From positions 1-9,218 of the forward strand of contig CAYFSC010000123.1 of NCBI GenBank assembly GCA_964345695.1: 9,218 nucleotides of DNA, read 5' to 3'. Below are positions 1 through 6,941 of the stretch, in pieces (positions within the stretch are counted from its first letter, which is position 1; each line of letters starts with the position of its first letter). The position numbers were made by a program, and so were the translations under genes. The notes under the pieces were generated by a model, which worked only from the letters and a program-made list of their open reading frames with translations, searched no databases and was not told where the DNA came from. This DNA is from CAYFSC01 sp964345695 (lineage in GTDB: Bacteria > Bacteroidota > Rhodothermia > Rhodothermales > Salinibacteraceae).

Positions 1-65
1 CCCAGAAGGAGCAGTACGAGGAAGAGGCCACGCACAAAAGAAGATCTGCTGAGAACAGGCAACAC
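1..65 (-). CDS. N-terminus of a probable exported or membrane protein, cut by the left edge
   Basis: Reading leftwards from a GTG at 65-63 (or the next codon, TTG at 62-60) gives about 21 residues: a short basic stretch with two arginines, then a hydrophobic run GLFLVLLLLG. This is the n-region and h-region layout of a signal peptide or first membrane helix. An in-frame TAG lies five codons before the GTG, so no earlier start is likely. A GAGG sequence (complement of 68-71) sits 2 nt before the GTG and 5 nt before the TTG, which fits the TTG better and is the only clear Shine-Dalgarno match in the window. The gene follows tonB on the same strand, with a strong hairpin between them, so it may have its own promoter. 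The rest lies outside the window and its function cannot be told. Confidence 0.45.
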   Translation of the reverse strand, partial: MLPVLSRSSFVRGLFLVLLLL

Positions 66-145
66 GTCCTCAATCTATCGGCAGCGTATTACTCCCAAAC
101 CGCGCGCAGGTCGCGATTTTATCTTGGCTCGCAGGCCCCAACGAC

Positions 146-180
146 CAACGCGCCGCCCGGGAGAACCGGGCGACGCGTTG
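146..180 (-). terminator. Strong hairpin downstream of tonB, probable transcription terminator
   Basis: Bases 146-160 and 166-180 form a 15-bp stem around a 5-base loop (161-165). The only imperfect pair, 153 with 173, is C-A as plus-strand RNA but G-U as minus-strand RNA, so the hairpin pairs fully in the leftward transcript. It begins 36 nt after the tonB stop codon, where a terminator is expected. No U-tract follows directly; only a loose A/T-rich stretch appears about 20 nt later. It could therefore be a rho-independent terminator with a poor tail, or a 3'-end stabilising stem. Confidence 0.6.
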
Positions 181-216
181 ACAAGCGTCTCGCCAGAATG
201 GAGGGGACGCAGGCGC

Positions 217-876
217 CTACTTGAGACGGAAGGTCACGGGCAGCGACATGCGTACCTTCACGGACGATCCGCGCTGCTTTCCAGGCTTGCAGTTCAGCTT
301 CTTCACAGCGTCGAGCGCGGCTTCGTTCAGCAGCTTGTGCACGCCGCGCGTCACCTTCGGACTCGTGACGTTGCCGTTCTCGTCCACGACGAACTGGACG
401 AAGACGCGGCCTTCAATGCCCGCCTTCTTGGCAAATTCCGGATACTTCACTTCTTCCTGCAGAGCAGCCACGCCACCGCAGTCCGGCTGCTGCTCCACGA
501 CCACGAAGATTTCTTCCTCTTCCTCCTCCTCTTCCTGAGGCGGCTCAGGCGGTCCCTGACTGGTGTCAAGCGACTCGTTCAGGTCGAGTGAGGCGCTGAA
601 GTCGACGTCCTGCTGCTCAATGGTTTGATTGTCCGGAACCTCAACCGGAACCGGGGGCTTCGGCGGAGGCGGGGGCTTCTGCTCCTGCTTCGTCTGCTGA
701 ATCTCCTCCATCTCGACGACTTCCTGCTCCTCGAGCTGGACCTGGAACTCCTGTTGCGGCTGCCAGCTTACGCGGAAGGCCACGACGAGCAGGGCAAGCG
801 CGACTACCATGCCGACCTCCACCCACATTCCGTATTCGTTACGGAGGTCCGCTTCCGGATTCTTGTGTACGGACAT
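217..876 (-). CDS. tonB: TonB-family energy transducer
   Basis: 219 residues. TonB couples the proton-motive-force complex ExbB/ExbD in the inner membrane to outer-membrane TonB-dependent receptors. Visible order: a short cytoplasmic N-terminus; one membrane helix at about 18-35; an acidic, Gln/Glu-rich spacer; a proline-rich stretch at about 67-81 (PPPPPKPPVPVEVP) as expected for a periplasm-spanning linker; eight consecutive glutamates at 115-122; then the C-terminal TonB domain from about 124 to the end, with YPEFAKKAGIEGRVFVQFVVDE (145-166 region), PGKQRG (198-203) and the final SLPVTF beta strand. Length and architecture match the Bacteroidota/Rhodothermota TonB type. The only cysteines are C133 and C196, both in the periplasmic domain. 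The ATG at 876 is chosen because the membrane helix follows directly; no Shine-Dalgarno precedes it. No exbB/exbD lies in the window. Confidence 0.9.
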   Translation of the reverse strand: MSVHKNPEADLRNEYGMWVEVGMVVALALLVVAFRVSWQPQQEFQVQLEEQEVVEMEEIQQTKQEQKPPPPPKPPVPVEVPDNQTIEQQDVDFSASLDLNESLDTSQGPPEPPQEEEEEEEEIFVVVEQQPDCGGVAALQEEVKYPEFAKKAGIEGRVFVQFVVDENGNVTSPKVTRGVHKLLNEAALDAVKKLNCKPGKQRGSSVKVRMSLPVTFRLK

Positions 877-1081
877 AACATTGCTGCGTTGTTCTCAAGA
901 GGCTGCGAGACGGCCGATGCCGGGGCACAGGGCGCATCTGTGCAGTCAGCGACCGATATAATCCAGTTCGGCAACGTTACCTTCATGCGGATGTTTCGTG
1001 AAGGTCTAGCATTTCGCCAGCGTAGAGGGGTCGTGGTTTGTGGACCGTGGGGGCGGAACCTGTGCGCCGGATCCACCGAGG

Positions 1082-1519
1082 TTATGAGGCGGCACGCCGC
1101 CGGTGCTGCACAGTGCGAAACGCGATGTAAGCCAGGATGGCGAGGAAAAGGCCGACAACGTCTGCCAGCGCATCAAACGGATCGCCGAGCCGCTGAACGG
1201 GGAGGACATACTGGTAGAGCTCCGTGAGACCGGCGAAGAAGATACCGGCCAGAAAGAGCCCGGCCCCGCGCCATCGGGCGTGGCGGGGCGTGTCGCCGGA
1301 GGCCGGCTGCAGGGCGTGCATCCACAACCCGCCCAGGCCCATGAACAGCACGACATGGGCGACCTTGTCGAGGCCGGTCGTTGTGGGAGCCACCGGCAGG
1401 TCGGGGGGAGGGATGGACAGGGCAACGAGGATGCCGAGTGTCCACAGCACGGCCAGCGGCAAGGCATGTCGCCGGACGAACGAGCGAAGGCGGACGAGGA
1501 AGGCAGGCCGCTGGGCCAT
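1082..1519 (-). CDS. VanZ-family small integral membrane protein
   Basis: 145 residues from the ATG at 1519. Four hydrophobic segments at about 19-36, 52-70, 86-103 and 118-135 make a four-helix inner-membrane protein. VanZ-like signatures are visible: DKVAHVVLFMGLG (51-63) at the start of helix 2, E100 with YQ in ELYQYVLP, and the acidic motif GDPFDALADVVG (112-123) leading into helix 4. The C-terminus is basic (QHRRRAAS). The frame stays open 186 nt further upstream, but that extension runs into the end of nnr and is arginine/serine-rich with no family similarity, so the internal ATG is preferred. It begins 103 bp after the nnr stop on the same strand. VanZ proteins are linked to glycopeptide (teicoplanin) resistance in enterococci, but most homologues, including this one, have no known role; no van cluster is present. 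Confidence 0.85.
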   Translation of the reverse strand: MAQRPAFLVRLRSFVRRHALPLAVLWTLGILVALSIPPPDLPVAPTTTGLDKVAHVVLFMGLGGLWMHALQPASGDTPRHARWRGAGLFLAGIFFAGLTELYQYVLPVQRLGDPFDALADVVGLFLAILAYIAFRTVQHRRRAAS

Positions 1520-1622
1520 GAAAGGACGGACGGAGCCAGTTGACGAGGAGGAGAGAGACCCCTTGGGCCTGTGGTCCCTGCGAAAAGGGCGGGTTGCATT
1601 GGGGCGGATCCGCACGTGGGAG

Positions 1623-3242
1623 CTACGACCCGGTGGCCTCCAGGCAAGAGCGGGCCGCAGCCGGGAGCAACTCCAGGAGGTCGGTCGCGACCATGGTGCG
1701 GGCATCGCGCGTCTGGGTGTAGCGCTCCGCCGCTACACCGCCCAGATGGAGGGCGCAAGCGGCGGCCTCCGGTGGGGCAACACCCTGGGCCAGAAGGGCC
1801 GCGCACTGGCCTGCGAGCACGTCGCCCGTGCCGGCGGTGGCCAGCCCCTCGGTTCCGGTGCTTCCCGCGTACGTCGGTCCGTCCGGCTGGGCCACGAGGC
1901 TAGGACGGCCCTTGAGCAACAGCGTACTGTTCCACCGGGTGGCGTAGGTGTCGGCAGTGGGGACGCGGTCGCTGCGGTCGCTCGTGCCGGCCAGACGCTC
2001 GAACTCGCCGGCGTGCGGCGTGAGCAGCCACCGTCCGTCCGCATGATCCGACAGGGCGTCGATGTCATCGGCGAGAGCGTTCAGTCCATCCGCATCGATG
2101 ACCGTGGGTAGATTCGTTTCGCGAAGGAGGGTGCGAACGAACTGGACCGTCGTGCCAGCCCGCCCGAGGCCCGGACCCACGAGAAGCGCATCTGCCGTGT
2201 CGAGGCGCTCGGCGAGTGCATCCAGGGCCGGGGCCGGGTCGATCGTGCCTGCGTCGGTCGTCGGGAGGCCCAGCGTAGGAATGGTAGTCATCGAGCCGGA
2301 GAGGGCAGACTGCACGGACGTCGGGCACGCGCACATCACGTAGCCGGCGCCGCTGCGGGCGGCGGCCTGTGCGGCCATGACGGGGGCGCCGGTGTACGAC
2401 GGGGCGCCGCCTACGACGAGGACGGTGCCTGCACTGTACTTGTAGGCGTCGTGGGCTCGCGTGGGCCACCAGGCGCGAACAGCCGCGTCGGTCGTTGCGC
2501 GAACACAGCCCGGCTTCTGTGCGACGCGGTCGATCACAAACGACGGAATTCCGATGTCGACGGCCTCGACGGCTCCGGCCACGACCGGCCCGTCCCCGAG
2601 ATGCAGTCCCACTTTGGGCGCAGCCATGGTGACGGTGCACGCCGCGCGAACGGCGTCGCCCAGGATGCGCCCCGTGTCGCTATGCAGGCCGCTGGGCATG
2701 TCGAGCGCCACGACCGGTGCCGACCGGTCGTTCAGCCAGCCCACCACGCTGCGAATCGGCTCCCGAAGGTCGCTTGTCAGGCCCGTGCCGAGCAGGGCAT
2801 CTACGTACAGGTCGGGCGCGAGCGGCGCGGTGGTGGCATTCAGGCGGTCCAGCGACTCGAACGAGCGCACCGTGAGCCGCCCGGCCTCGGGGTGATGCTC
2901 CTGCAGATGGTGGAGCAGGCCCAGGTTGCGGGCGGGGTCGTCGCGCAGGGCCTCGGCCTCGCTCGTAAGAACAACGTGCACGCGGGCCCCCATCGTGAAC
3001 AGCTGCCGTGCCACGACCAGCCCGTCGCCGCCGTTGTTGCCCTTTCCGCAGAGGACGACGGCAGAGGTGCCCTCCAGATCGGGGCCATACCGGTCGCGGA
3101 TGACGGCAGCAGCCTCCCGCCCGGCCGACTCCATCAGCGTGAAGCCAGGGAGGCCGTACGTCTCCATCGTATAGCGGTCGGCCTCCCCCATGGCCTCGGC
3201 CGTAAGGAGGGGAACAGTGGGGTCCAAGCGGGAACGTGCCAT
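1623..3242 (-). CDS. nnr: Bifunctional NAD(P)H-hydrate epimerase / ADP-dependent NAD(P)H-hydrate dehydratase
   Basis: 539 residues, full length for the fused YjeF-type enzyme. It repairs NADHX and NADPHX: the N-terminal domain interconverts R and S hydrates, and the C-terminal kinase-like domain dehydrates the S form using ADP. Epimerase domain, about 1-245: CGKGNNGGDG (65-74), DALLGTGL (148-155) and DMPSGL (181-186). Dehydratase domain, about 255-535: KYSAGTVLVVGGAPSYTGAP (268-287), LLVGPGLGR (353-361), VIDADGLNAL (381-390), TPHAGEFERL (408-417) and the nucleotide-binding/catalytic TAGTGDVLAG (469-478) with D474. All key motifs are intact. The ATG at 3242 begins the usual short lead-in to LLTAEAM; no Shine-Dalgarno is seen. 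It lies 87 bp after the lipoprotein gene on the same strand. Confidence 0.97.
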   Translation of the reverse strand: MARSRLDPTVPLLTAEAMGEADRYTMETYGLPGFTLMESAGREAAAVIRDRYGPDLEGTSAVVLCGKGNNGGDGLVVARQLFTMGARVHVVLTSEAEALRDDPARNLGLLHHLQEHHPEAGRLTVRSFESLDRLNATTAPLAPDLYVDALLGTGLTSDLREPIRSVVGWLNDRSAPVVALDMPSGLHSDTGRILGDAVRAACTVTMAAPKVGLHLGDGPVVAGAVEAVDIGIPSFVIDRVAQKPGCVRATTDAAVRAWWPTRAHDAYKYSAGTVLVVGGAPSYTGAPVMAAQAAARSGAGYVMCACPTSVQSALSGSMTTIPTLGLPTTDAGTIDPAPALDALAERLDTADALLVGPGLGRAGTTVQFVRTLLRETNLPTVIDADGLNALADDIDALSDHADGRWLLTPHAGEFERLAGTSDRSDRVPTADTYATRWNSTLLLKGRPSLVAQPDGPTYAGSTGTEGLATAGTGDVLAGQCAALLAQGVAPPEAAACALHLGGVAAERYTQTRDARTMVATDLLELLPAAARSCLEATGS

Positions 3243-3329
3243 GATGCGGAGTGAAATTTCAGTCGTATCGGGGATGAAAGGCAGAGGTCGGAGAGGGCCG
3301 GCCGGGTGCGCCCCATCGGGACAGCCGCG

Positions 3330-5159
3330 TCACTCTCCGATGGGCTCGGTTTCTTCTAAAATGACGATCCGGAGGGGTTCGGGGAGAACATTCGTCCAAC
3401 GGGGACGACTCTCGACGGGTTGTGCAATCCAGGTAAGGGGTTCGGCCGGCTGGTAGGGAACGAGCCGTCCCGGGTCCCAGCGCCCGTTGCGGTTCCGGTC
3501 GAGGAAGGCGCGGAACCGAAAGCGGCCGTCCGGGAGCGATTCGAAGAGGAATGTGCTGTCGGCGTCTACCTCGATACGGCGCGGCTCCATCGGGAAGGGC
3601 GTGCGGGCCGGACGGAGCTCGACGACAAACGGCGGAATGGAATCGGGCCGGACGAGCCGGGAAGCGCGCGAAGTGTCGGGCGGACGCAGTTGCGTTGTAT
3701 CGCCGCGGACGGTGACGGTGTCGAGGACGACCTGCCCTTCCAGACCGCCGAGTCGCCGGTTGGAGACCCGACGATAGCGCTGGGTCGTCATGGCGTCGGA
3801 TCCGGCGAACGAGCCGGGCGAGAGGCCCACCGTGACGACCTCTCCAGAGGCCAGGGGCGGATCGAGAGTGAGCCGGTAGATCGTGCCCGTCTCCGGCGTC
3901 AGGGCAACGTTTCGTGCCTGGCCGAGGGTATCCTGAGCGGTCACGGCCTGCCGCAGTCGGGCCGTGTCGGGCGGCTGGGTGAAGCGAAGCCCCGGACGGA
4001 CACCGGGCAGAAGCGGAATCCCAGCCGTGTCGGCGGTTGACGGGGGCGGGAGGTAAGCGCGCAGCCGCGTGCGAAGAGTATCGGGCGTGTCGCTGGGCAA
4101 GACGCCGAGCGTGTCCGGAGCTGCCGGCGTTCCCAGGGTGTCGGTGACGGTGGCGGCGGGAAGCTGCACGCGGTGCCGGCGGGGCTGCATCGTTCCGGTA
4201 CGGAGGACGATCTCGCTGCGGGTTGTGGGCGCGCGGTACACAGCATCGACGGGAACGCGGGCGCCACTCACAGAGTCGCGCACGACCCACCGGTCGGTCG
4301 CCCGGTGGAGGCGAACCGGCTCGTTAAACGGAAGAATGAGGCGCTGATTCGACGAGGCACGGATTTGCTGCGGCGAGGGCCCGACCGTGTCGACCTGCGC
4401 CAGCAGCCACGGAACGGGAACGTCGGAGGCCGCGCTATCGGCTGGGAGGGCGAGGCGGGGCGGGGCTGCCGTGGCCTCTTGCGGATCGGGGCGGCGGTTG
4501 CGGTTGGCATCCTGCACGCCGACCACGAAGTAGTTCTGCTCGCGCATGTGGTCGAACGAGAAGGTGCCGTCCTCGCCCGTTTGTGTCCGGTAGGCCGGGC
4601 GGTCTGGAAGGAGGCGCGGCGCGGCGGCGGTGTCGGGAAGGGGGTAGGCGTACACATCGATTCTCGGTGCAGGAGCACCCTGCGGAGGCGTCACGATGCG
4701 GCCTTTGATTTGGCCCTGGTTGATGCGTGGACCGGTGGAGAAAGCCACCGTCAGCGGTTCGTTGAGCGAAACGCCCCGGGCGTCGCTCATGTCTGTATCG
4801 ATGGTGACGATGTAGGTTGTATTGTCACGCAGTGTGTCGGGCAGCTCGACGTCGACGGCGCGCCCGTCCCAGTCGAACTCCAGGCGCCGCTCGAAGGCCG
4901 GTGTCAAGGAGAGCGCCTGCACGAGACTGCTCCGGTTCACGTACTCGGTAAACGCGAGCCGCAGGCGCCGGGTGTCAGTAGGCACGTTGACGCTACCCGC
5001 TGCCGGCGTCGTCTGACGGATTGAAGGCGGCGTGGTGTCGCGCGGTCCGCCGCTCGGCGGCACGGGATTGGCGCAGCCGGCGAGGAGGACCAGGCCAAGG
5101 AGAGAAGAGAACAGGCAGAAACAACCGCGACGACCGCGAAGGATGGATGGTGCTCCCAT
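3330..5159 (-). CDS. Ig-like (Big_5/SbsA-type) domain lipoprotein
   Basis: 609 residues. The N-terminus has basic residues, a hydrophobic segment (about 14-28) and a lipobox LLAGC (25-29), so C29 should be lipidated and the protein anchored in the envelope. Next come PPSGGPRDTTPP (34-45) and an Ig-like fold to about 142 (FTEYVNRSSL at 70-79, near-constant in the Big_5 family). The remainder is long and proline/threonine-rich, with two similar Asp/Asn motifs, DANRNRRPDP (217-226) and DRNRNGRWDPG (554-564), each just after a beta strand. In this family these sit in carboxypeptidase-regulatory or prealbumin-like modules. Members are common in Bacteroidota and relatives, and no specific function is established. 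It follows gdhA by 68 bp on the same strand. No Shine-Dalgarno precedes the ATG at 5159, but the signal peptide fixes the start closely. Confidence 0.87.
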   Translation of the reverse strand: MGAPSILRGRRGCFCLFSSLLGLVLLAGCANPVPPSGGPRDTTPPSIRQTTPAAGSVNVPTDTRRLRLAFTEYVNRSSLVQALSLTPAFERRLEFDWDGRAVDVELPDTLRDNTTYIVTIDTDMSDARGVSLNEPLTVAFSTGPRINQGQIKGRIVTPPQGAPAPRIDVYAYPLPDTAAAPRLLPDRPAYRTQTGEDGTFSFDHMREQNYFVVGVQDANRNRRPDPQEATAAPPRLALPADSAASDVPVPWLLAQVDTVGPSPQQIRASSNQRLILPFNEPVRLHRATDRWVVRDSVSGARVPVDAVYRAPTTRSEIVLRTGTMQPRRHRVQLPAATVTDTLGTPAAPDTLGVLPSDTPDTLRTRLRAYLPPPSTADTAGIPLLPGVRPGLRFTQPPDTARLRQAVTAQDTLGQARNVALTPETGTIYRLTLDPPLASGEVVTVGLSPGSFAGSDAMTTQRYRRVSNRRLGGLEGQVVLDTVTVRGDTTQLRPPDTSRASRLVRPDSIPPFVVELRPARTPFPMEPRRIEVDADSTFLFESLPDGRFRFRAFLDRNRNGRWDPGRLVPYQPAEPLTWIAQPVESRPRWTNVLPEPLRIVILEETEPIGE

Positions 5160-5182
5160 GATTGGTGTTGAATGCCTCGGTT

Positions 5183-5217
5183 CCCTGATGCCCGCCTCCC
5201 TGATGCCCGCCTCCCTG
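5183..5217. repeat. Perfect 15-bp tandem repeat, 2.3 copies
   Basis: The unit ccctgatgcccgcct occurs at 5183-5197 and 5198-5212, followed by the first five bases of a third copy (5213-5217). It lies in the 68-bp gap between the gdhA stop codon and the lipoprotein start, within the leftward transcript if the two are co-transcribed. The 15-bp period is a multiple of three, yet the repeat lies outside both reading frames. It may have arisen by slippage. Confidence 0.85.
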
Positions 5218-5227
5218 TCCCACAGCG

Positions 5228-6532
5228 CTAAGCGTAGATGCCGCGTATGCGGAGGGCCTCAGCGACCTTCCGGACCCCCATCACGTAGGCGCCAATGCGG
5301 AGCGAGACGCCGTGCTCTTCGGCGGTTTGGTTCACCTTTCTGAACGCCGTTTTCATCATCTGATCCAGCCGTTCCTCGACGGTCGGCTTCTGCCAGAAGT
5401 AGCCCTGGCGGTCCTGCACCCATTCGAAGTAGGAAACGGTCACGCCGCCTGCGTTGGCCAGGATGTCGGGGATGACCAGCACGCCCTTGTCGTTGAGAAT
5501 GTCGTCGGCCTTCGGCGTAGTCGGCCCATTGGCGCCCTCGGCGATGATGCTTGCCTGCACGCCCTCAGCGATGTCACTCGTGATCTGATCCTCTTTGGCT
5601 GCCGGCACCAGCACGTCGCAATCGAGCGTGAGCAGCTCCTCGTTGGAGATCGGCTCGGCCTTGTCGTAGGTCTCCAGCGTGCCGCCGTGCTCGTCCACGT
5701 GCTGCTGCATGGCCGCGATGTCGAGGCCGTTCGCGTTGTAGTACCCGCCGGTTACGTCCGAGACGGCCACGATGGTGCACCCCTGCTCCTGGAGCAGTTG
5801 CGCCGCGACCGAGCCCACGTTGCCGAAGCCCTGCACGGCTACGGTACAGTCGGACGGATCCATGTCGTTGTGCTGAAGCGCCGCGAGGGTGACCGTCATG
5901 ACGCCGCGGCCGGTGGCTTCCTGCCGCCCCTGCGAGCCGCCGAGCCCGACGGGCTTTCCGGTCACGACGGCATTTTCGGTCCGGCGGGCGTGCATCGAGT
6001 AGGTGTCCAGAATCCACGCCATGATCTGCTCGTTGGTGTTCATGTCCGGCGCGGGAATGTCGCGGTCGGGGCCGAACACGTCGATCAAGTCGGCCGTGTA
6101 GCGGCGAGTCAGACGCTCCAGCTCGCCGGGACTCATCTCCCGCGGATCGCAGACCACGCCGCCCTTCGCGCCGCCGAACGGCACGTCGACGACCGCGCAC
6201 TTCCACGTCATCCATGCCGCGAGGGCTTTCACCTCCTCCAGGTCCACGTCCGGGGCGAAGCGGATGCCGCCCTTGCTCGGGCCGAGCACGTTGTTGTGGA
6301 TCACGCGGTAGCCCTCGAACACCTTGATGTGCCCGGTGTCCATGACGACCGGCACAGACGTCATGTGCACGCGGGCAGGGCGGCACAGGTACTCGTAGAA
6401 TCCCGGATTGAGTTCCAGAATCTCCGCGGCGATGTCGAACCGCTCCATCATCGACTGGAACGGGCTGTCGCGATCGATCGGGGCGGGTTCGCGGTAGACG
6501 GCGCGGTCGTAGACATCGAGCTTAAAGGGCAT
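5228..6532 (-). CDS. gdhA: Glutamate dehydrogenase (hexameric, Glu/Leu/Phe/Val dehydrogenase family)
   Basis: 434 residues, typical of the short hexameric class. It interconverts glutamate with 2-oxoglutarate and ammonia in the cytoplasm. The N-terminal catalytic domain (about 1-200) has GPSKGGIRF (84-92, K87), TWKCAVVDVPFGGAKGG (109-125, K111 and K123) and PAPDMNTNEQIMAW (160-173, D163). The spacings 24, 12 and 40 between K87, K111, K123 and D163 match K89, K113, K125 and D165 of the Clostridium symbiosum enzyme, so the active site looks intact; S367 probably corresponds to S380. The Rossmann domain (about 205-360) carries GFGNVG (235-240) and D259 at the end of the second strand. I cannot decide between NAD and NADP from these residues. 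The ATG at 6532 faces a long divergent intergenic region and has no Shine-Dalgarno. Confidence 0.97.
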   Translation of the reverse strand: MPFKLDVYDRAVYREPAPIDRDSPFQSMMERFDIAAEILELNPGFYEYLCRPARVHMTSVPVVMDTGHIKVFEGYRVIHNNVLGPSKGGIRFAPDVDLEEVKALAAWMTWKCAVVDVPFGGAKGGVVCDPREMSPGELERLTRRYTADLIDVFGPDRDIPAPDMNTNEQIMAWILDTYSMHARRTENAVVTGKPVGLGGSQGRQEATGRGVMTVTLAALQHNDMDPSDCTVAVQGFGNVGSVAAQLLQEQGCTIVAVSDVTGGYYNANGLDIAAMQQHVDEHGGTLETYDKAEPISNEELLTLDCDVLVPAAKEDQITSDIAEGVQASIIAEGANGPTTPKADDILNDKGVLVIPDILANAGGVTVSYFEWVQDRQGYFWQKPTVEERLDQMMKTAFRKVNQTAEEHGVSLRIGAYVMGVRKVAEALRIRGIYA

Positions 6533-6726
6533 AGAACGGCAGGATTATGGTTGTCTAGCAGTGAAAGGGGGCAGGCTCCGCGCCCCGGAAGCGGTTTCAG
6601 GTTGCTCCCGGATGCCGAGGCTGCGGGGAACGCTGCAGGGAACGACGTCGCGTCTGGAACGCCATCTCTGCAAGCGCAATGAACGTTCGCTGAGGGCTAG
6701 GGTTGCTCGTGTGAAAAGAGCCGTCG

Positions 6727-6755
6727 GTTGCTTTGGGCCGTTCCGAGTAAATTTC
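6727..6755 (+). promoter_or_regulatory. Weak candidate promoter for arsM, Bacteroidota-like
   Basis: TAAATTTC at 6748-6755 resembles the TAnnTTTG -7 box of Bacteroidota promoters, and GTTG at 6727-6730, 17 bp upstream, resembles the TTTG -33 box. The patch is unusually A/T-rich for this region. It would give a leader of roughly 180 nt before arsM. The match is imperfect and the spacing short, so this is tentative. Confidence 0.2.
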
Positions 6756-6873
6756 ACGGAGCGCACCGGGATGCGCCGGCAAGGAACACCTGTCGAGTCC
6801 GGTCTTTAAGGATCTTCGTTCAGTCAAGCGGTCTCCTCAAATAGACTGTTGCCGGGTCTCGTTCGCGCCCTCC

Positions 6874-6885
6874 GCGACCGGTCGC
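6874..6885. promoter_or_regulatory. Perfect 12-bp palindrome upstream of arsM, possible operator
   Basis: GCGACCGGTCGC reads the same on both strands and ends 56 bp before the arsM ATG. Its position suits a dimeric repressor site, but a 12-bp GC-rich palindrome can arise by chance and it does not resemble any ArsR-family operator I know. Confidence 0.25.
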
Positions 6886-6941
6886 CCGGACGTCTCTGTC
6901 GGATCCCACCCGCACGCTTTCTCCGACCCGCACCCCCCACC

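Larger units (their letters stand above)
6533..6941. other. Divergent intergenic region between gdhA and arsM
   Basis: These 409 bases must hold the promoters of both divergent genes. Short open frames exist on both strands, but they are arginine/serine-rich without recognisable domains and I regard them as non-coding. Visible elements: a GCGCA-N6-TGCGC inverted repeat (6761-6776), an A/T-rich patch near 6748-6755, and a perfect 12-bp palindrome (6874-6885). The last ~40 bases before arsM are very C-rich. No RNA gene or riboswitch fold that I recognise is present. Confidence 0.6.

Noticed and set aside
1082..1519. Glycopeptide-resistance role for the VanZ-family protein
   Set aside because: VanZ-like proteins are widespread without resistance function, and no vanA/vanH/vanX-type genes are nearby.
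1520..1705. Upstream extension of the VanZ frame into the end of nnr
   Set aside because: The 62 extra residues are Arg/Ser/Pro-rich and read nnr in another frame; the membrane protein starts naturally at the ATG at 1519.
3243..3329. GGCCGGCC-containing GC-rich patch between the lipoprotein and nnr genes
   Set aside because: The palindrome is only 8 bp and made of G/C alone, expected by chance in this composition; no stem-loop of note.
6544..6549. CATAAT on the minus strand as a -10 box for gdhA
   Set aside because: No -35 element lies at proper spacing (the place is all G/C), and transcription would begin only about 5 nt before the start codon.
5312..6682. 456-codon open frame on the plus strand, antisense to gdhA
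   Set aside because: Its product is His/Arg/Val-rich with no domain, while the opposite strand encodes a complete glutamate dehydrogenase. Long antisense frames are expected in GC-rich coding DNA.
6545..6827. Short open frames on both strands in the gdhA-arsM gap
   Set aside because: Arg/Ser/Pro-rich composition, no ribosome site, no motifs; they overlap each other on opposite strands.
6849..6941. TTG-initiated N-terminal extension of arsM
   Set aside because: The 31 residues are Arg/Pro-rich and unlike the family, and two consecutive ATGs begin the normal N-terminus.
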